Part shown: positions 55,036 to 63,895 of the stretch, in pieces
How the letters are laid out: each line of letters opens with the position of its first letter
Numbering within the stretch: position 1 is the stretch's first letter
Assembly (NCBI RefSeq): GCF_025340265.1
Contig: NZ_CP022707.1
Span: 2,937,898-3,001,897, forward strand
Source of the DNA: Novosphingobium sp. 9
GTDB taxonomy: Bacteria > Pseudomonadota > Alphaproteobacteria > Sphingomonadales > Sphingomonadaceae
Direction: 5' to 3'
DNA: 64,000 bases
Translations under genes and position numbers: made by a program
The notes under the pieces: model-generated
Told to the model about the DNA's origin: nothing
Seen by the model: the letters and a program-made list of their open reading frames with translations, nothing else
Database searches by the model: none

Positions 55036-55377
55036 ATGTCCGCTTCGACACCATCGATCGCAAACCTGCCGCCTGTCCCCGTAACGCTGGAACCAGCCGA
55101 GGCTGCGTTTATCGTAAGCGCCGTACGGAAGGTTTTCGGCAACGATGTAATGCTTCGCCATTACAGCACACGGGCAGATGATTTAGCCTTGCATATCGAA
55201 ACGGCATCCGAGCCCAACGGCCTCAAACGTTACGATTTCCTCGGCATCCTGATGACCCGGATCGACAGGCCGATCCATATCGAAGTCAGCCGCCCCGGCG
55301 ACCGGGTCAAAGGCAATGCCAAACTGGCCTATCGATATGGCGTCGTTCTCTACGCACCGCCCACAGAGCAGCCGTAA
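55036..55377 (+). CDS. hypothetical protein
   Basis: The product is 113 residues with no signal peptide or membrane helix. The text VTLEPAEAAFIVSAVRKVFG and YDFLGILMTRIDRPIHIEVS suggests a small alpha/beta protein. An in-frame GTG at 55003 would add 11 residues. Third-position codon use is somewhat less GC-biased than in trpS. It lies in a short gap downstream of trpS. No family is recognised. Confidence 0.55.
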   Translation: MSASTPSIANLPPVPVTLEPAEAAFIVSAVRKVFGNDVMLRHYSTRADDLALHIETASEPNGLKRYDFLGILMTRIDRPIHIEVSRPGDRVKGNAKLAYRYGVVLYAPPTEQP

Positions 55378-55397
55378 CGCTAAAGGCTAAAAGTCCT

Positions 55398-56051
55398 TCA
55401 CCCCAGCAGCTTCACCCGGCGGCGCTTCCACGGCTCTGCCAGCATCGACACCGCGCCCAGCGCTTCCAGCCCGGCGCGGTCGGTCTTGTGGTCGCCTGCG
55501 ATCAAGAGGCCGAACACGCGGGCCACGCTCCAGTCGGGGCATGGGCGCGCGACCAGCGTCATCGGCTCTCCGGCGACCGCCTCGCCCTCCTCGATCACGC
55601 GGTAGTACCAGCCGGGGCGGCGCGTGCGGATCATCGCGGCGTTGACCCGCGCGCCGTCGAAGCGGTGGTCGAGCTTCCAGCACGGCTGGCGCCCCTGGCT
55701 GACCTCGACCAGCGCGCTGCCCAGCCGCCAGCGATCGCCGATGCAGACCTCGCCTTCGGTGAGCCCCGTGGTGGACACATTCTCCCCGAACGCGCCCGGC
55801 ATCGCGAGATGGCCGTGATCGCCGATCGCCTCGCGCCAGAAGGCGTAGTGATCGTGGGGATAGTGGTGGATCGCCTTGTCGTGCCCGCCATGGACCGACA
55901 GATCGGCCTGCTCGTCACCCTCCAGCCCGAGAAACGTCACGCGCACAGCCCCCGTCACCGGCACCTTGGCGATGGCGCTCGGCTCATCGGCATTGCGGAA
56001 TGGACGGACCTTGCCGGTCGCCAGCGAAATAAGGGCTACGGGACTCGTCAT
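55398..56051 (-). CDS. MOSC domain protein
   Basis: This 217-residue protein of the YiiM-like MOSC group has GDEQADLSVHGGHDKAIHHYPHDHYAFW, GENVSTTGL and GSALVEVSQGRQPCWKLDHRF with the conserved Cys, as in sulfur-carrier and molybdenum-cofactor-related proteins. It may take part in detoxification or sulfur transfer through the molybdenum cofactor, and the substrate is not known. The start ATG at 56051 matches the family. Confidence 0.88.
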   Translation of the reverse strand: MTSPVALISLATGKVRPFRNADEPSAIAKVPVTGAVRVTFLGLEGDEQADLSVHGGHDKAIHHYPHDHYAFWREAIGDHGHLAMPGAFGENVSTTGLTEGEVCIGDRWRLGSALVEVSQGRQPCWKLDHRFDGARVNAAMIRTRRPGWYYRVIEEGEAVAGEPMTLVARPCPDWSVARVFGLLIAGDHKTDRAGLEALGAVSMLAEPWKRRRVKLLG

Positions 56052-56271
56052 CGTGCCCCCTTATTCCTACATAGTGCCCACCTGCTCAAGATGCCTGCGG
56101 ACTGGTCGTTCGCGCTGAACAGATGGTGAGCGCACTAGCTCGGCCTGTCGCATTTCCATTTCGTTCAAGCGCTATTCAGCCCGTTGATTTTACGGCATCA
56201 TGGAAGAATCGAGGGCCGCGCCCGGCGGAGGCGTTTCATGGGGCTCTTCGGGCTCGTGGAGTGACCGGATT

Positions 56272-56937
56272 ATGAAAAGTGATACCAATTCCCCGCTGGC
56301 AAGGCTGAGGCTGTTCGCCGCCGCCATGCTGTTCATGGCCGTGGCCGCCTGCGCTGCGCCCTTCCATGCCGACGTGTCGCGCTTCCGCACCCAGTTGCCG
56401 ACGCCCGAAGGCCAGACTTTCGCGGTCGTCGCCGACGATCCCAAGCTGGTCGGCGGTCTGGAATTCGCGCAGTACGCCGGTGTCGTGACCGATCACCTGA
56501 CCAAGCTGGGCTATGCCCCGGTGCAGGACCCCGCCAAGGCGACGATGATCGTGCGCTTCAGCTACGGCGTCGACGATGGCCGTGAGCGCGTGCAGAGCTC
56601 GCCTTCGCCCTACTTCGGCCCGTGGTACGGCTATCGCGGCGGCTGGGGGCGCTTCGGTGGCTGGGGCGGCGGCTGGGGTGGCCCGTGGCGCTTTGGCATG
56701 TACGACCCGTGGTTTGACGGCGGCGTGCAGTCCTACACCATCTACACCAGCAAGATTTCGCTGAAGATCGACCGTGCCGTTGACGGACAGCGCCTTTTCG
56801 AAGGCCATGCCGAGGCGCTTTCGACCTCCAATCGCCTGCAGTATCTGGTCCCGAATCTGGTCGACGCGATGTTTACCGGATTTCCTGGGAACTCTGGGGA
56901 GACCGTGCGCATTACGGTGGCGCCAGAGAAAAAGTAA
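56272..56937 (+). CDS. DUF4136 lipoprotein
   Basis: The product is 221 residues. A lipoprotein signal (FAAAMLFMAVAAC) leads into a DUF4136-type domain (YAGVVTDHLTKLGYAPVQDPAKATMIVRFSYGVDDG) with a Gly/Trp/Tyr-rich middle (YRGGWGRFGGWGGGW) and a conserved C-terminal strand region (SYTIYTSKISLKIDR; LFEGHAEALS). It is an envelope protein of unknown role. The ATG at 56272 is chosen because it opens the signal sequence. A terminator follows. Confidence 0.8.
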   Translation: MKSDTNSPLARLRLFAAAMLFMAVAACAAPFHADVSRFRTQLPTPEGQTFAVVADDPKLVGGLEFAQYAGVVTDHLTKLGYAPVQDPAKATMIVRFSYGVDDGRERVQSSPSPYFGPWYGYRGGWGRFGGWGGGWGGPWRFGMYDPWFDGGVQSYTIYTSKISLKIDRAVDGQRLFEGHAEALSTSNRLQYLVPNLVDAMFTGFPGNSGETVRITVAPEKK

Positions 56938-56972
56938 CTGACAGGCTCCCCCTGCGAAGCGGGAGACACCGA

Positions 56973-57009
56973 GGGACGGGTCCGTTGACGAGGCGGGCCC
57001 GTCCTTTTT
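56973..57009 (+). terminator. intrinsic terminator after the DUF4136 gene
   Basis: GGACGGG (56974-56980) pairs with CCCGTCC (56998-57004), followed by TTTTT, 36 bases after the stop. Confidence 0.85.
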
Positions 57010-57200
57010 GTTTGCCTGCTCTCTTTTTGAACAGGCGCTCTTTTGGAGCAGACGGTGGCGACCTACATGAAAGGTCATGATACGCCCCTGCCGTGTTGCG
57101 GCCACATTGGCCCCGCATGCGGTGAGGCGACATTTCGGGGCAACAGGAGAGCGCCAGTCAGACTGCCCGGAAACGAGCAGGCCCGACGCGGACAGAGCAG

Positions 57201-57401
57201 ATGTACAATTTCATGGCCATCCTCTCGCAGCTCTTCTGGGGCGTGACGATAGGCGCGCTGAGCGCCGCGTTCACCGCCATCGGGCAAGGGCTGGCCGTGG
57301 CCTTCGGCATCGGCGGGCTCGGCTGGTGGGGCCTGCGCCACCACCGCAAGGGCCGCCCAAGAGGCGATACGGACAGCACCCGCGACAAGAAGCGCGACTG
57401 A
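57201..57401 (+). CDS. possible small membrane protein
   Basis: The product is 66 residues: one or two hydrophobic stretches (FMAILSQLFWGVTIGALSAAFTAI; GLAVAFGIGGLGWWGL) followed by a basic tail (RHHRKGRPRGD). Codon bias matches the backbone. A weak AGAGCAG precedes the ATG. No family is recognised. Confidence 0.4.
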   Translation: MYNFMAILSQLFWGVTIGALSAAFTAIGQGLAVAFGIGGLGWWGLRHHRKGRPRGDTDSTRDKKRD

Positions 57402-57532
57402 ACCTTAGCGATCAGCTCGGCTGGGACTGTTACAGGAACGTCACCGGGCCTTGACCGCCACTTCACGCAGGCTATCGGCATCGGCTGGTGGAGCGCCTTC
57501 GATTAGGCGCCCCTCAGCGACAGGGGCTTTGC

Positions 57533-57691
57533 ATGACCGACGAAACCAACAATAGCCCGACCAACGACAGCCCGACCGGGCACGACCCCGAGCGCCGCCC
57601 CAACCGCGCCGGGTGCCTGATCCTCGCGCTCGGCGGGCTGGTGCTGTTTCTGGTGATCGCGATCCCGATGGCGAGCAAGTTCGCCGGGTAA
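57533..57691 (+). CDS. possible small single-span membrane protein
   Basis: The product is 52 residues: a polar Asn/Ser/Thr/Pro-rich N-terminus with repeated SPT, then one transmembrane helix (CLILALGGLVLFLVIAIPMA). Codon bias fits the backbone. It lies just before the converging dut gene. No function is inferred. Confidence 0.45.
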   Translation: MTDETNNSPTNDSPTGHDPERRPNRAGCLILALGGLVLFLVIAIPMASKFAG

Positions 57692-57724
57692 GAGCGCTTT
57701 TCGGCGCTCAGCCGTCCCGGTTCT

Positions 57725-58171
57725 TCAGTTCCCCAGCGCGACCACGCCGCCGGTCGAGCCGAAGCCGCCCTCGCCGCGATCGGTCGCGTCCAGTTCCTCG
57801 ACTTCCATCCAGCTGGCCCGGCTGACGGGCGCCAGCACCAGCTGCGCCACGCGGTCGCCGCGCACGATGGCGAAGGGCTCGGCGCCGTGGTTGATGAGGA
57901 TCACCTTCAGTTCGCCGCGATAGTCCGAATCGATGGTGCCCGGCGCATTGGGCACGCTGATCCCGTGCTTGAGCGCGAGGCCGGAGCGTGGGCGCACCTG
58001 GATCTCGAAGCCGTGCGGGATCGCGAAGGCCAGGCCGGTGGCGACCGCATGGCGCGCGCCGGGAGCCAGCGTCACGTCCTCGGCCGAGACCACGTCCATG
58101 CCCGCCGCCCCGCTGGTGGCATAGACCGGCAGCGCCAGCCCCTGCCCGTGCTCCAGCACTTTCACGCGCAC
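57725..58171 (-). CDS. dut: dUTP pyrophosphatase
   Basis: The 148-residue trimeric enzyme hydrolyses dUTP to dUMP. Conserved motifs are [41 protein letters not shown] and the C-terminal GEGGFGSTG. The start is a GTG at 58171, nine bases after the coaBC stop, so it forms the end of a ubiE-ubiB-coaBC-dut series. Confidence 0.93.
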   Translation of the reverse strand: MRVKVLEHGQGLALPVYATSGAAGMDVVSAEDVTLAPGARHAVATGLAFAIPHGFEIQVRPRSGLALKHGISVPNAPGTIDSDYRGELKVILINHGAEPFAIVRGDRVAQLVLAPVSRASWMEVEELDATDRGEGGFGSTGGVVALGN

Positions 58172-58180
58172 GGGATATTG

Positions 58181-59610
58181 TCAGGGGTGTGCATCGCTCG
58201 TCCTTCTTGTGTCTGAAATCGTTTCGGCAATTCGGGCAATGAGCGCGCGGGCGACTTCGCCCTTGGGCATTTCCGGCAGGCTCAGCACGCCTTCGCCGGA
58301 CACGATATGCACGGTATTGGCATCGCCGCCCATGACATCGCCCGAGACATCGTTGGCGACGATCCAGTCGGCGCCCTTGCGCGCCCGCTTGGCGGCGGCA
58401 TGGGAGAGCACATCGTTGGTCTCTGCCGCGAAGCCCACCACCAGCGCGGGACGGCGCGGCGAGGCACAGAGCGTGGCGAGGATATCCGGGTTCTCGGCCA
58501 GCACCAGCGGCGGCGGCACACGATTCGCGGCCTCCCCCTGCTTCTTGATCTTCTGGCCGGAAACTTCCGCCGTGCGCCAGTCGGCCACGGCGGCGACCAT
58601 CACCGCGATGTCGGCAGGCAGCGCCGCCTCGACCGCTGCGAGCATCTCGCGCGCGCTTTCCACGTCCACACGGGTCACGCCCGGCGGGGTCGACAGCGTG
58701 ACGGGGCCTGCGACCAGCGTCACGTGCGCGCCCGCCTGCGCAGCGGCAGCGGCGATGGCGAAGCCCTGTTTGCCCGACGAGCGGTTGGCGATGTAGCGCA
58801 CCGGGTCGATCGGCTCATGCGTCGGCCCGGCGGTCACGAGCACATGGCGTCCGCTGAGCGGCCCGTCGGCAGGCGGAATGAACAAGTCGATCGCGCCGGG
58901 ATCGCTCGATGCCGCGCCGCGCGCCTCGCCCTTGGCCGCCAGCAGCGAATCGCGGCCCACCGGTGCAGGTTGTGCCACAACGCGACCGACGTGCGCTGAG
59001 GTGAGGCCTCCCAGACCGCTCCCCGCCTGCACCTCCTCACCACCCGGCACCGGTGCGATGTCCACCGGGCCAAGGCCCAGACTCCAGGCGATGCGCTGCC
59101 AGATCTTGTCGGGATCGGGCAGACGACCGGGACCATATTCGCCGCAGGCCATCGTGCCCTCGTCAGGCTCCATCACGTCGACGCCCGCGCTGCGCAGCAC
59201 CTGCACGTTGCGGGTCGTCGCCGCGTGCTGCCACATGCGCACGTTCATCGCAGGGACCGCCAGCACCGGCTTGTCGGTGGCGAGCAGCAGCGTGGTCGCC
59301 AGATCGTCGGCAATGCCGTGCGCCATCTTGGCCATCATATCCGCCGTCGCTGGGCACACCACCACCAGATCGGCCTCGCGGCTGAGCTGGATATGCCCCA
59401 TCTCGACCTCGTTCTTGAGGTCGAACAGCGTGGTATAGACCGGTCTTTCGGAAAGCGCGCCAAGGCTGAGCGGTGTGACGAACTGCGTCCCCGCCTCGGT
59501 GACGACACAGGTGACGGAGCCGCCTTCCTTGCGAATGGCACGCACCAGTTCGCAGGCCTTGTAGGCCGCAATACCGCCGCCGACGACGAGGAGAATCCGG
59601 GACCGCTCAT
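58181..59610 (-). CDS. coaBC: bifunctional phosphopantothenoylcysteine decarboxylase/synthase, frameshift near the start
   Basis: This enzyme catalyses two steps of coenzyme A synthesis. CoaC part: CPATADMMAKMAHGIADDLATTLLL and PAMNVRMW; CoaB part: VLVTAGPTHEPIDPVRYIANRSSGKQGFAIA. The frame that encodes nearly all of it has no start codon before RILLVVGGGIAAYKACELV. The likely start, ATG at 59610, is in another frame (Met-Ser-Gly-Pro). One extra C in the run at 59599-59601 joins them into MSGPRILLVVGGGIAAYK. As the gene is essential, a sequence error near the start is the simplest reading. A GTG at 59545 would give a shortened product lacking the flavin loop. Confidence 0.85.
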
Positions 59611-59679
59611 GGCTTTGGCTTGTGCCTCAGGCGCGAAGGGAGAGCAATGGCCGCCGGGTGCGCGCACCCGGCGGCACCG

Positions 59680-61254
59680 TCAGCCCCAGTGCATCCACGC
59701 CAGCACGCCCCAGGTCGCGAGGCCACCGGCGATCACCGAGGCGGCGTAGGCGGGCCAGCGCGTGCCCTCGCGGCGACGGGCCATCATGCGGTCCCAGACC
59801 AGTTCGACCTCGGGCAGCGGCGCCTGTTCGGGCGCGCCGCCCTTGGGCGGGAACTTCTCTTCGATGCGGCGCACCAGATCGGGCAGGCGCATCAGCAGGT
59901 TCAGGTCTTCGCGCAGGCGGTCGGCAATCTTCGCCTCGGGGCCGAGTTCGTCACGCAGCCATTCCTTCACGAAGGGGCTGGCAACGTCCCACATGTTGAT
60001 CTGCGGATCGAGCGCGGTGGCGAGGCCTTCGACCATCACCATCGTCTTTTGCAGCAGCAGCAGATGCGGCTGGACCTGCATGTCGAAATCGCGGGTGATC
60101 GCGAAAAGGCCGTCGAGCATCGCGCCGACCGACAGTTCGGACACCGGCTTGCCGCGCATCGGCTCGCCCACGGCGCGCAGCGCGGTCGCGAACTCTTCCA
60201 CCGTGTGGTAGCTCGGCACGTACTGCGCCTCGAAGTGGATCTCGGCCACGCGGCGATAGTTGCCGGTGGTCAGGCCATAGAGGATCTCGGCCAGCCACAG
60301 CCGCGCCTGCCGGTTGATCCGCCCCATGATGCCGAAATCGATCGCGACGATCTCGGGCGCCTCGGGCGTGCCTTTCACGAACAGGTTGCCCTGATGCATG
60401 TCGGCGTGGAAGAACCCCGCCGAAATCGCCTGCGTCAGGAAGGTCAGCACCAGCCGCCGCGCCAGCGCGGGCATATCATGCCCTGCGGCCCGCAGCGCCT
60501 CGACCTGGCTCATCTTGATGCCGTCGATCCATTCGAGCGTCAGCACCGAACCTGCCGTGCGGTCCCAGTCGATATCGGGGACGCGGTAGCCCTCGATCCC
60601 CTCCATCACGTCGGCCAGTTCGGAGGCCGAGGCGGCTTCGCGGCGCAGATCGAACTCGCGCAGGGTCCAGCGCTTGAGATTGGCGATCACCGCACGCGGG
60701 CGCAGGCGCGCGGCCTCCGCCCCGAAAGCTTCGAGATGCGCCGCCGCCCACTCATAGGTCTCGACATCGCGCGAGAACTGCTCGCGGATACCGGGGCGCA
60801 GCACCTTGACCGCCACCGCGCGACCGTCGCGCGTTACCGCACGGTGGACCTGCGCGATCGAGGCGGCGCCCACCGGCTCTTCCTCGATGCTGGCGTAGAC
60901 TTCACCGATCGGGCGGCCGAAGCTGCTCTCGATCCGCGTCCTGATGTCTGCGAAGGGCACCGGCGGCAGGCTGTCCTGCAACAGCAACAGGTTGCGCGCG
61001 GGGCCCTCGCCGACGAGATCGGGACGGGTTGCCAGCGCCTGCCCCAGCTTGATCGCGGCGGGGCCGATCTCCTGAAACGCCCCCGCGTAATCGGGCTCGG
61101 CAGGCTGGCGCGTGCCGAAGCGGGCAAGACGGCACAGCCGCTTGACCGTCATCGGTGCGTTGCGGTCGTTCTCGATGCCGCGCAGTGCGCCGTGCCGCGC
61201 GAGGATGCGGCCCCAGCGATAGAGGCGCCAGAAATGCGTGATGCGGGGCGTCAT
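59680..61254 (-). CDS. ubiB: UbiB family ATPase for ubiquinone synthesis
   Basis: The product is 524 residues of the atypical ADCK/UbiB protein-kinase-like family. It has the KxGQ motif (IKLGQALATRPDLV), an Ala-rich nucleotide loop (VGAASIAQVHRA), VAVKVLRPGI, the catalytic-type HADMHQGNLFV and IDFGIMG, and a C-terminal membrane segment (YAASVIAGGLATWGVLAW). It supports ubiquinone ring modification. The ATG at 61254 lies 10 bases after the ubiE stop. Confidence 0.92.
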   Translation of the reverse strand: MTPRITHFWRLYRWGRILARHGALRGIENDRNAPMTVKRLCRLARFGTRQPAEPDYAGAFQEIGPAAIKLGQALATRPDLVGEGPARNLLLLQDSLPPVPFADIRTRIESSFGRPIGEVYASIEEEPVGAASIAQVHRAVTRDGRAVAVKVLRPGIREQFSRDVETYEWAAAHLEAFGAEAARLRPRAVIANLKRWTLREFDLRREAASASELADVMEGIEGYRVPDIDWDRTAGSVLTLEWIDGIKMSQVEALRAAGHDMPALARRLVLTFLTQAISAGFFHADMHQGNLFVKGTPEAPEIVAIDFGIMGRINRQARLWLAEILYGLTTGNYRRVAEIHFEAQYVPSYHTVEEFATALRAVGEPMRGKPVSELSVGAMLDGLFAITRDFDMQVQPHLLLLQKTMVMVEGLATALDPQINMWDVASPFVKEWLRDELGPEAKIADRLREDLNLLMRLPDLVRRIEEKFPPKGGAPEQAPLPEVELVWDRMMARRREGTRWPAYAASVIAGGLATWGVLAWMHWG

Positions 61255-61264
61255 GCCGGTGCCG

Positions 61265-61996
61265 TCAGACCTTCCAGCCCGAATGGATCGCGACCAGACC
61301 ACCCAGAATCGGCTCGACCTTGGTGTGCTTGAAACCGGCCTTGCGGATCATGCCCTCGAACTCGGGCATGGGCGGGAAGCGGCGGATCGATTCGATCAGA
61401 TAGCGGTACGATTCGGCATCGCCTGCGATCATGCTGCCCAGCTTGGGCACCAGCTTGTGCGAATAGGCATCGTAGACTTCCTTGAAGCCCGGCCACTCGG
61501 TGGTCGAGAACTCAAGGCAGAAGAAACGCCCGCCGAACTTGAGCACGCGGTGCGCCTCGCCCAGCGCCTGCTGGACATGGGTGACGTTACGGATGCCGAA
61601 AGCAATCGTGTAGGCATCGAAGATGCGGTTTTCGAAAGTCAGTTCCTCGGCGTTCTGTCGCGACCATACGAGGCTGTCGAGCCCGCGGTCCATCGCCCGC
61701 TCGATGCCGACGTCGAGCATGTCCTGATTGATGTCCGAGACGGTGATCGAGGCGCCGTGCGCCGCCATGCGGAAGGCGATGTCGCCGGTGCCGCCTGCCA
61801 TGTCGAGGATCTGCTCGCCTTCGCGCGGCTTCACCCGGCGCACGAACTTGTCCTTCCACAAACGGTGCATGCCGCCCGACATGGCATCGTTCATCACGTC
61901 GTACTTGCGTGCGACGGAAGAGAAGATCGCGCCGACGCGCCCTTCCTTCTCCTCGGGGTCGATGTCTTCGTAACCGAAGGAAACCTTTTCGCTCAT
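61265..61996 (-). CDS. ubiE: ubiquinone/menaquinone C-methyltransferase
   Basis: The 243-residue SAM-dependent enzyme methylates the demethoxy-ubiquinol ring. VSFGYEDIDPEEKEGRVGAIFSSVARKYDVMNDAMS is the UbiE N-terminal block. ILDMAGGTGDIAFRM is motif I, AFGIRNVTH and LEFSTTEWPGF are later signatures, and SYRYLIESIRRFPPMPEF closes the family pattern. It heads the ubiE-ubiB-coaBC-dut series and is divergent from mutM. Confidence 0.95.
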   Translation of the reverse strand: MSEKVSFGYEDIDPEEKEGRVGAIFSSVARKYDVMNDAMSGGMHRLWKDKFVRRVKPREGEQILDMAGGTGDIAFRMAAHGASITVSDINQDMLDVGIERAMDRGLDSLVWSRQNAEELTFENRIFDAYTIAFGIRNVTHVQQALGEAHRVLKFGGRFFCLEFSTTEWPGFKEVYDAYSHKLVPKLGSMIAGDAESYRYLIESIRRFPPMPEFEGMIRKAGFKHTKVEPILGGLVAIHSGWKV

Positions 61997-62145
61997 GCGG
62001 GATGCCTTAGGCGGGTTTGGCGCGGGAGCAAAGGGGGCGGGCAGCGTTTGCCGGAAAATGCCCGACGGGCCTTATCCTGCTTCCGGCAACCACCCCTCCA
62101 CACGATCTGGCCGAGGCCGGGCCACACCTTATATAGCGCCCCACG

Positions 62146-62958
62146 ATGCCAGAACTTCCCGAAGTCGAAACCACCGTGCGCGGCCTTGCACGCTTCCTCG
62201 ATGGCGAGCGGATCGCCCGTGTCACGCTGAACCGCGCGGACCTGCGCCGCCCCTTCCCTGCCGATCTCGTCCAGACGCTCACCGGCGCGCGGGTGACGGG
62301 CATGGGCAGGCGCGCCAAGTACGGCCTGATCGAGACCGACCGCGAGCGCACCATGGTGTTCCACCTCGGCATGTCCGGGCGCTGGCGGATCGAGCCCGAG
62401 AAGCCCGACAAGCACGATCACCTCGTGCTGGAGACAGGCTCGGGCCATATCCTCGCCCTGAACGACGCGCGGCGATTCGGCTCGGTCGATCTGGTCGAGA
62501 CCGCCGCGCTCGATAGCTGGGGGCCGTTCGCCGCGCTCGGCCCGGAACCGCTGGGCGATGGCCTGACCGCGCTCCACCTCCACACCGCGTTCGCCGGACG
62601 GCTCGCCCCGGTCAAGCAGATGCTGCTCGATCAGACCGTCGTGGCAGGGCTCGGCAATATCTATGTCTGCGAGGCGCTGTTCCGCTCCGGCATCCGCCCG
62701 GACAAGGCGGCAGGCAAGGTCAGCCGTGCGGCGCTGGAGCGACTCGTGCCCGCGATTCGCGCCGTCCTGTCCGAATCGATCGCGGCAGGCGGCTCCACGA
62801 TCAAGGATTACGCCCAGCCGAGCGGCGAACTGGGCTATTTCGCGGCGTCCTGGCAGGTCTATGGGCGCGAAGGGCTGGCCTGCGGCTGCGGCGCCCCGAT
62901 TCTGCGCTTCGTTCAGGGCGGACGCAGCACCTTCTGGTGCCGGAAATGCCAGAAGTAG
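62146..62958 (+). CDS. mutM: formamidopyrimidine-DNA glycosylase
   Basis: The 270-residue DNA repair enzyme removes oxidised purines such as 8-oxoguanine and nicks the strand. Its N-terminus is MPELPEVETTVRGL with the catalytic Pro2 and Glu3. There is a helix-two-turn-helix (DQTVVAGLGNIYVCEALF) and a C-terminal zinc finger (CGCGAPI ... FWCRKCQK). The length is normal. It precedes rpsT by 144 bases. Confidence 0.95.
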   Translation: MPELPEVETTVRGLARFLDGERIARVTLNRADLRRPFPADLVQTLTGARVTGMGRRAKYGLIETDRERTMVFHLGMSGRWRIEPEKPDKHDHLVLETGSGHILALNDARRFGSVDLVETAALDSWGPFAALGPEPLGDGLTALHLHTAFAGRLAPVKQMLLDQTVVAGLGNIYVCEALFRSGIRPDKAAGKVSRAALERLVPAIRAVLSESIAAGGSTIKDYAQPSGELGYFAASWQVYGREGLACGCGAPILRFVQGGRSTFWCRKCQK

Positions 62959-63102
62959 GCGGGTTTCGGTCCACTTTCCGGTCATCCCGGCGCTTGACGA
63001 AAACCCCCACCATCGGTAAGGGGCGCGCTTTCCGGCGAGACAGCTCGCCATACCGGATCAACCAGGCAGGGGCCGCCCGGCGGCCAGATACGAGGATTTT
63101 CG

Positions 63103-63363
63103 ATGGCCAATACGCCGCAAGCCCGCAAGCGCATCCGTCGCAACGACCGCCGTGCGCTCATCAACACCAACCGTCTCAGCCGCATCCGCACCTTCGTGAA
63201 GAAGGTCGAAGCGGCGCTCGAGGGTGGCGACAAGACCGCCGCCGCTGCCGCGCTCAAGGAAGCGCAGCCCGAGCTGGCACGTGGTGTTGCGCGCGGCGTG
63301 CTCCACAAGAACACCGTGGCGCGCAAGATGTCGCGCCTCACCAAGCGCGTCGCCGCTCTCTGA
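63103..63363 (+). CDS. rpsT: 30S ribosomal protein S20
   Basis: The 86-residue basic helical protein binds 16S rRNA. The N-terminus [17 protein letters not shown] and C-terminal [22 protein letters not shown] are typical. GAGG lies before the ATG. A strong terminator follows at 63454-63490. Confidence 0.95.
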   Translation: MANTPQARKRIRRNDRRALINTNRLSRIRTFVKKVEAALEGGDKTAAAAALKEAQPELARGVARGVLHKNTVARKMSRLTKRVAAL

Positions 63364-63453
63364 TTCGCCGCCGTCCGGAAACGGACGGGTGATTCGGGAC
63401 CGACGATCCACGCGCTGACCGTTGCTCCGGCAGCGGGACAGGTACGGATAGAG

Positions 63454-63490
63454 AACGGAGCTGGAGAGCGATCTTCAGCTCCGTTTTTTT
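63454..63490 (+). terminator. intrinsic terminator after rpsT
   Basis: The arms AACGGAGCTG (63454-63463) and CAGCTCCGTT (63476-63485) are followed by a run of T, 90 bases after the stop. Confidence 0.92.
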
Positions 63491-63608
63491 GCGTCTGCGA
63501 TGCTGCAGGTGCGTTGTCTTCGAAATGTAAGGAAACCCGCCGATTCCCCGTGTCCACTTTTGTGATTCGGAATCGGACTAATTCCAAGCACATGAAAAAT
63601 TGAGATAA

Positions 63609-63617
63609 TTTTCCACA
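63609..63617 (+). promoter_or_regulatory. DnaA-box-like site
   Basis: TTTTCCACA differs from the consensus TTATCCACA at one base and lies about 280 bases before a probable dnaA start, as expected for an autoregulatory site. Only one good match is seen. Confidence 0.3.
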
Positions 63618-63895
63618 ATCGCAGATTTCCGTCAGATGACATGAGTCAACCGCGATAATTTTTTTTATTTGGGGAGGACCGTATTGCGCCCCGGCTCAAG
63701 CGCTCCCTAAAAGGACCTCGGCCGTTGCGGAACGTGCCGGGGAATCACCGACCAGAATCAAGTCAGAAACAGGAAACGGGCGCTGCGAACTCGCGTTTGC
63801 GGCACGGGATTGTTTTTGCTTTGCGAAAGGTTGGTGGGTGCCCGTTCCGCGCTGCGGCCATGGGTGCAAACATGTTCAAGACGGAGTTCCGGGTC

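Larger units (their letters stand above)
63364..63895. other. intergenic region before a probable dnaA, with GANTC cluster and DnaA-box-like site
   Basis: This 532-base non-coding stretch holds the rpsT terminator, then an AT-rich tract (TAATTTTTTTTATTTG around 63655-63670), a DnaA-box-like TTTTCCACA at 63609-63617, and five GANTC methylation sites between 63542 and 63759. It could be a promoter region for the next gene. I see too few DnaA boxes to call an origin. Confidence 0.45.

Noticed and set aside
63364..63895. Chromosomal replication origin
   Set aside because: Only one DnaA-box-like site and one AT tract are seen. In many alphaproteobacteria oriC is not beside dnaA, and a GC-skew plot would be needed.
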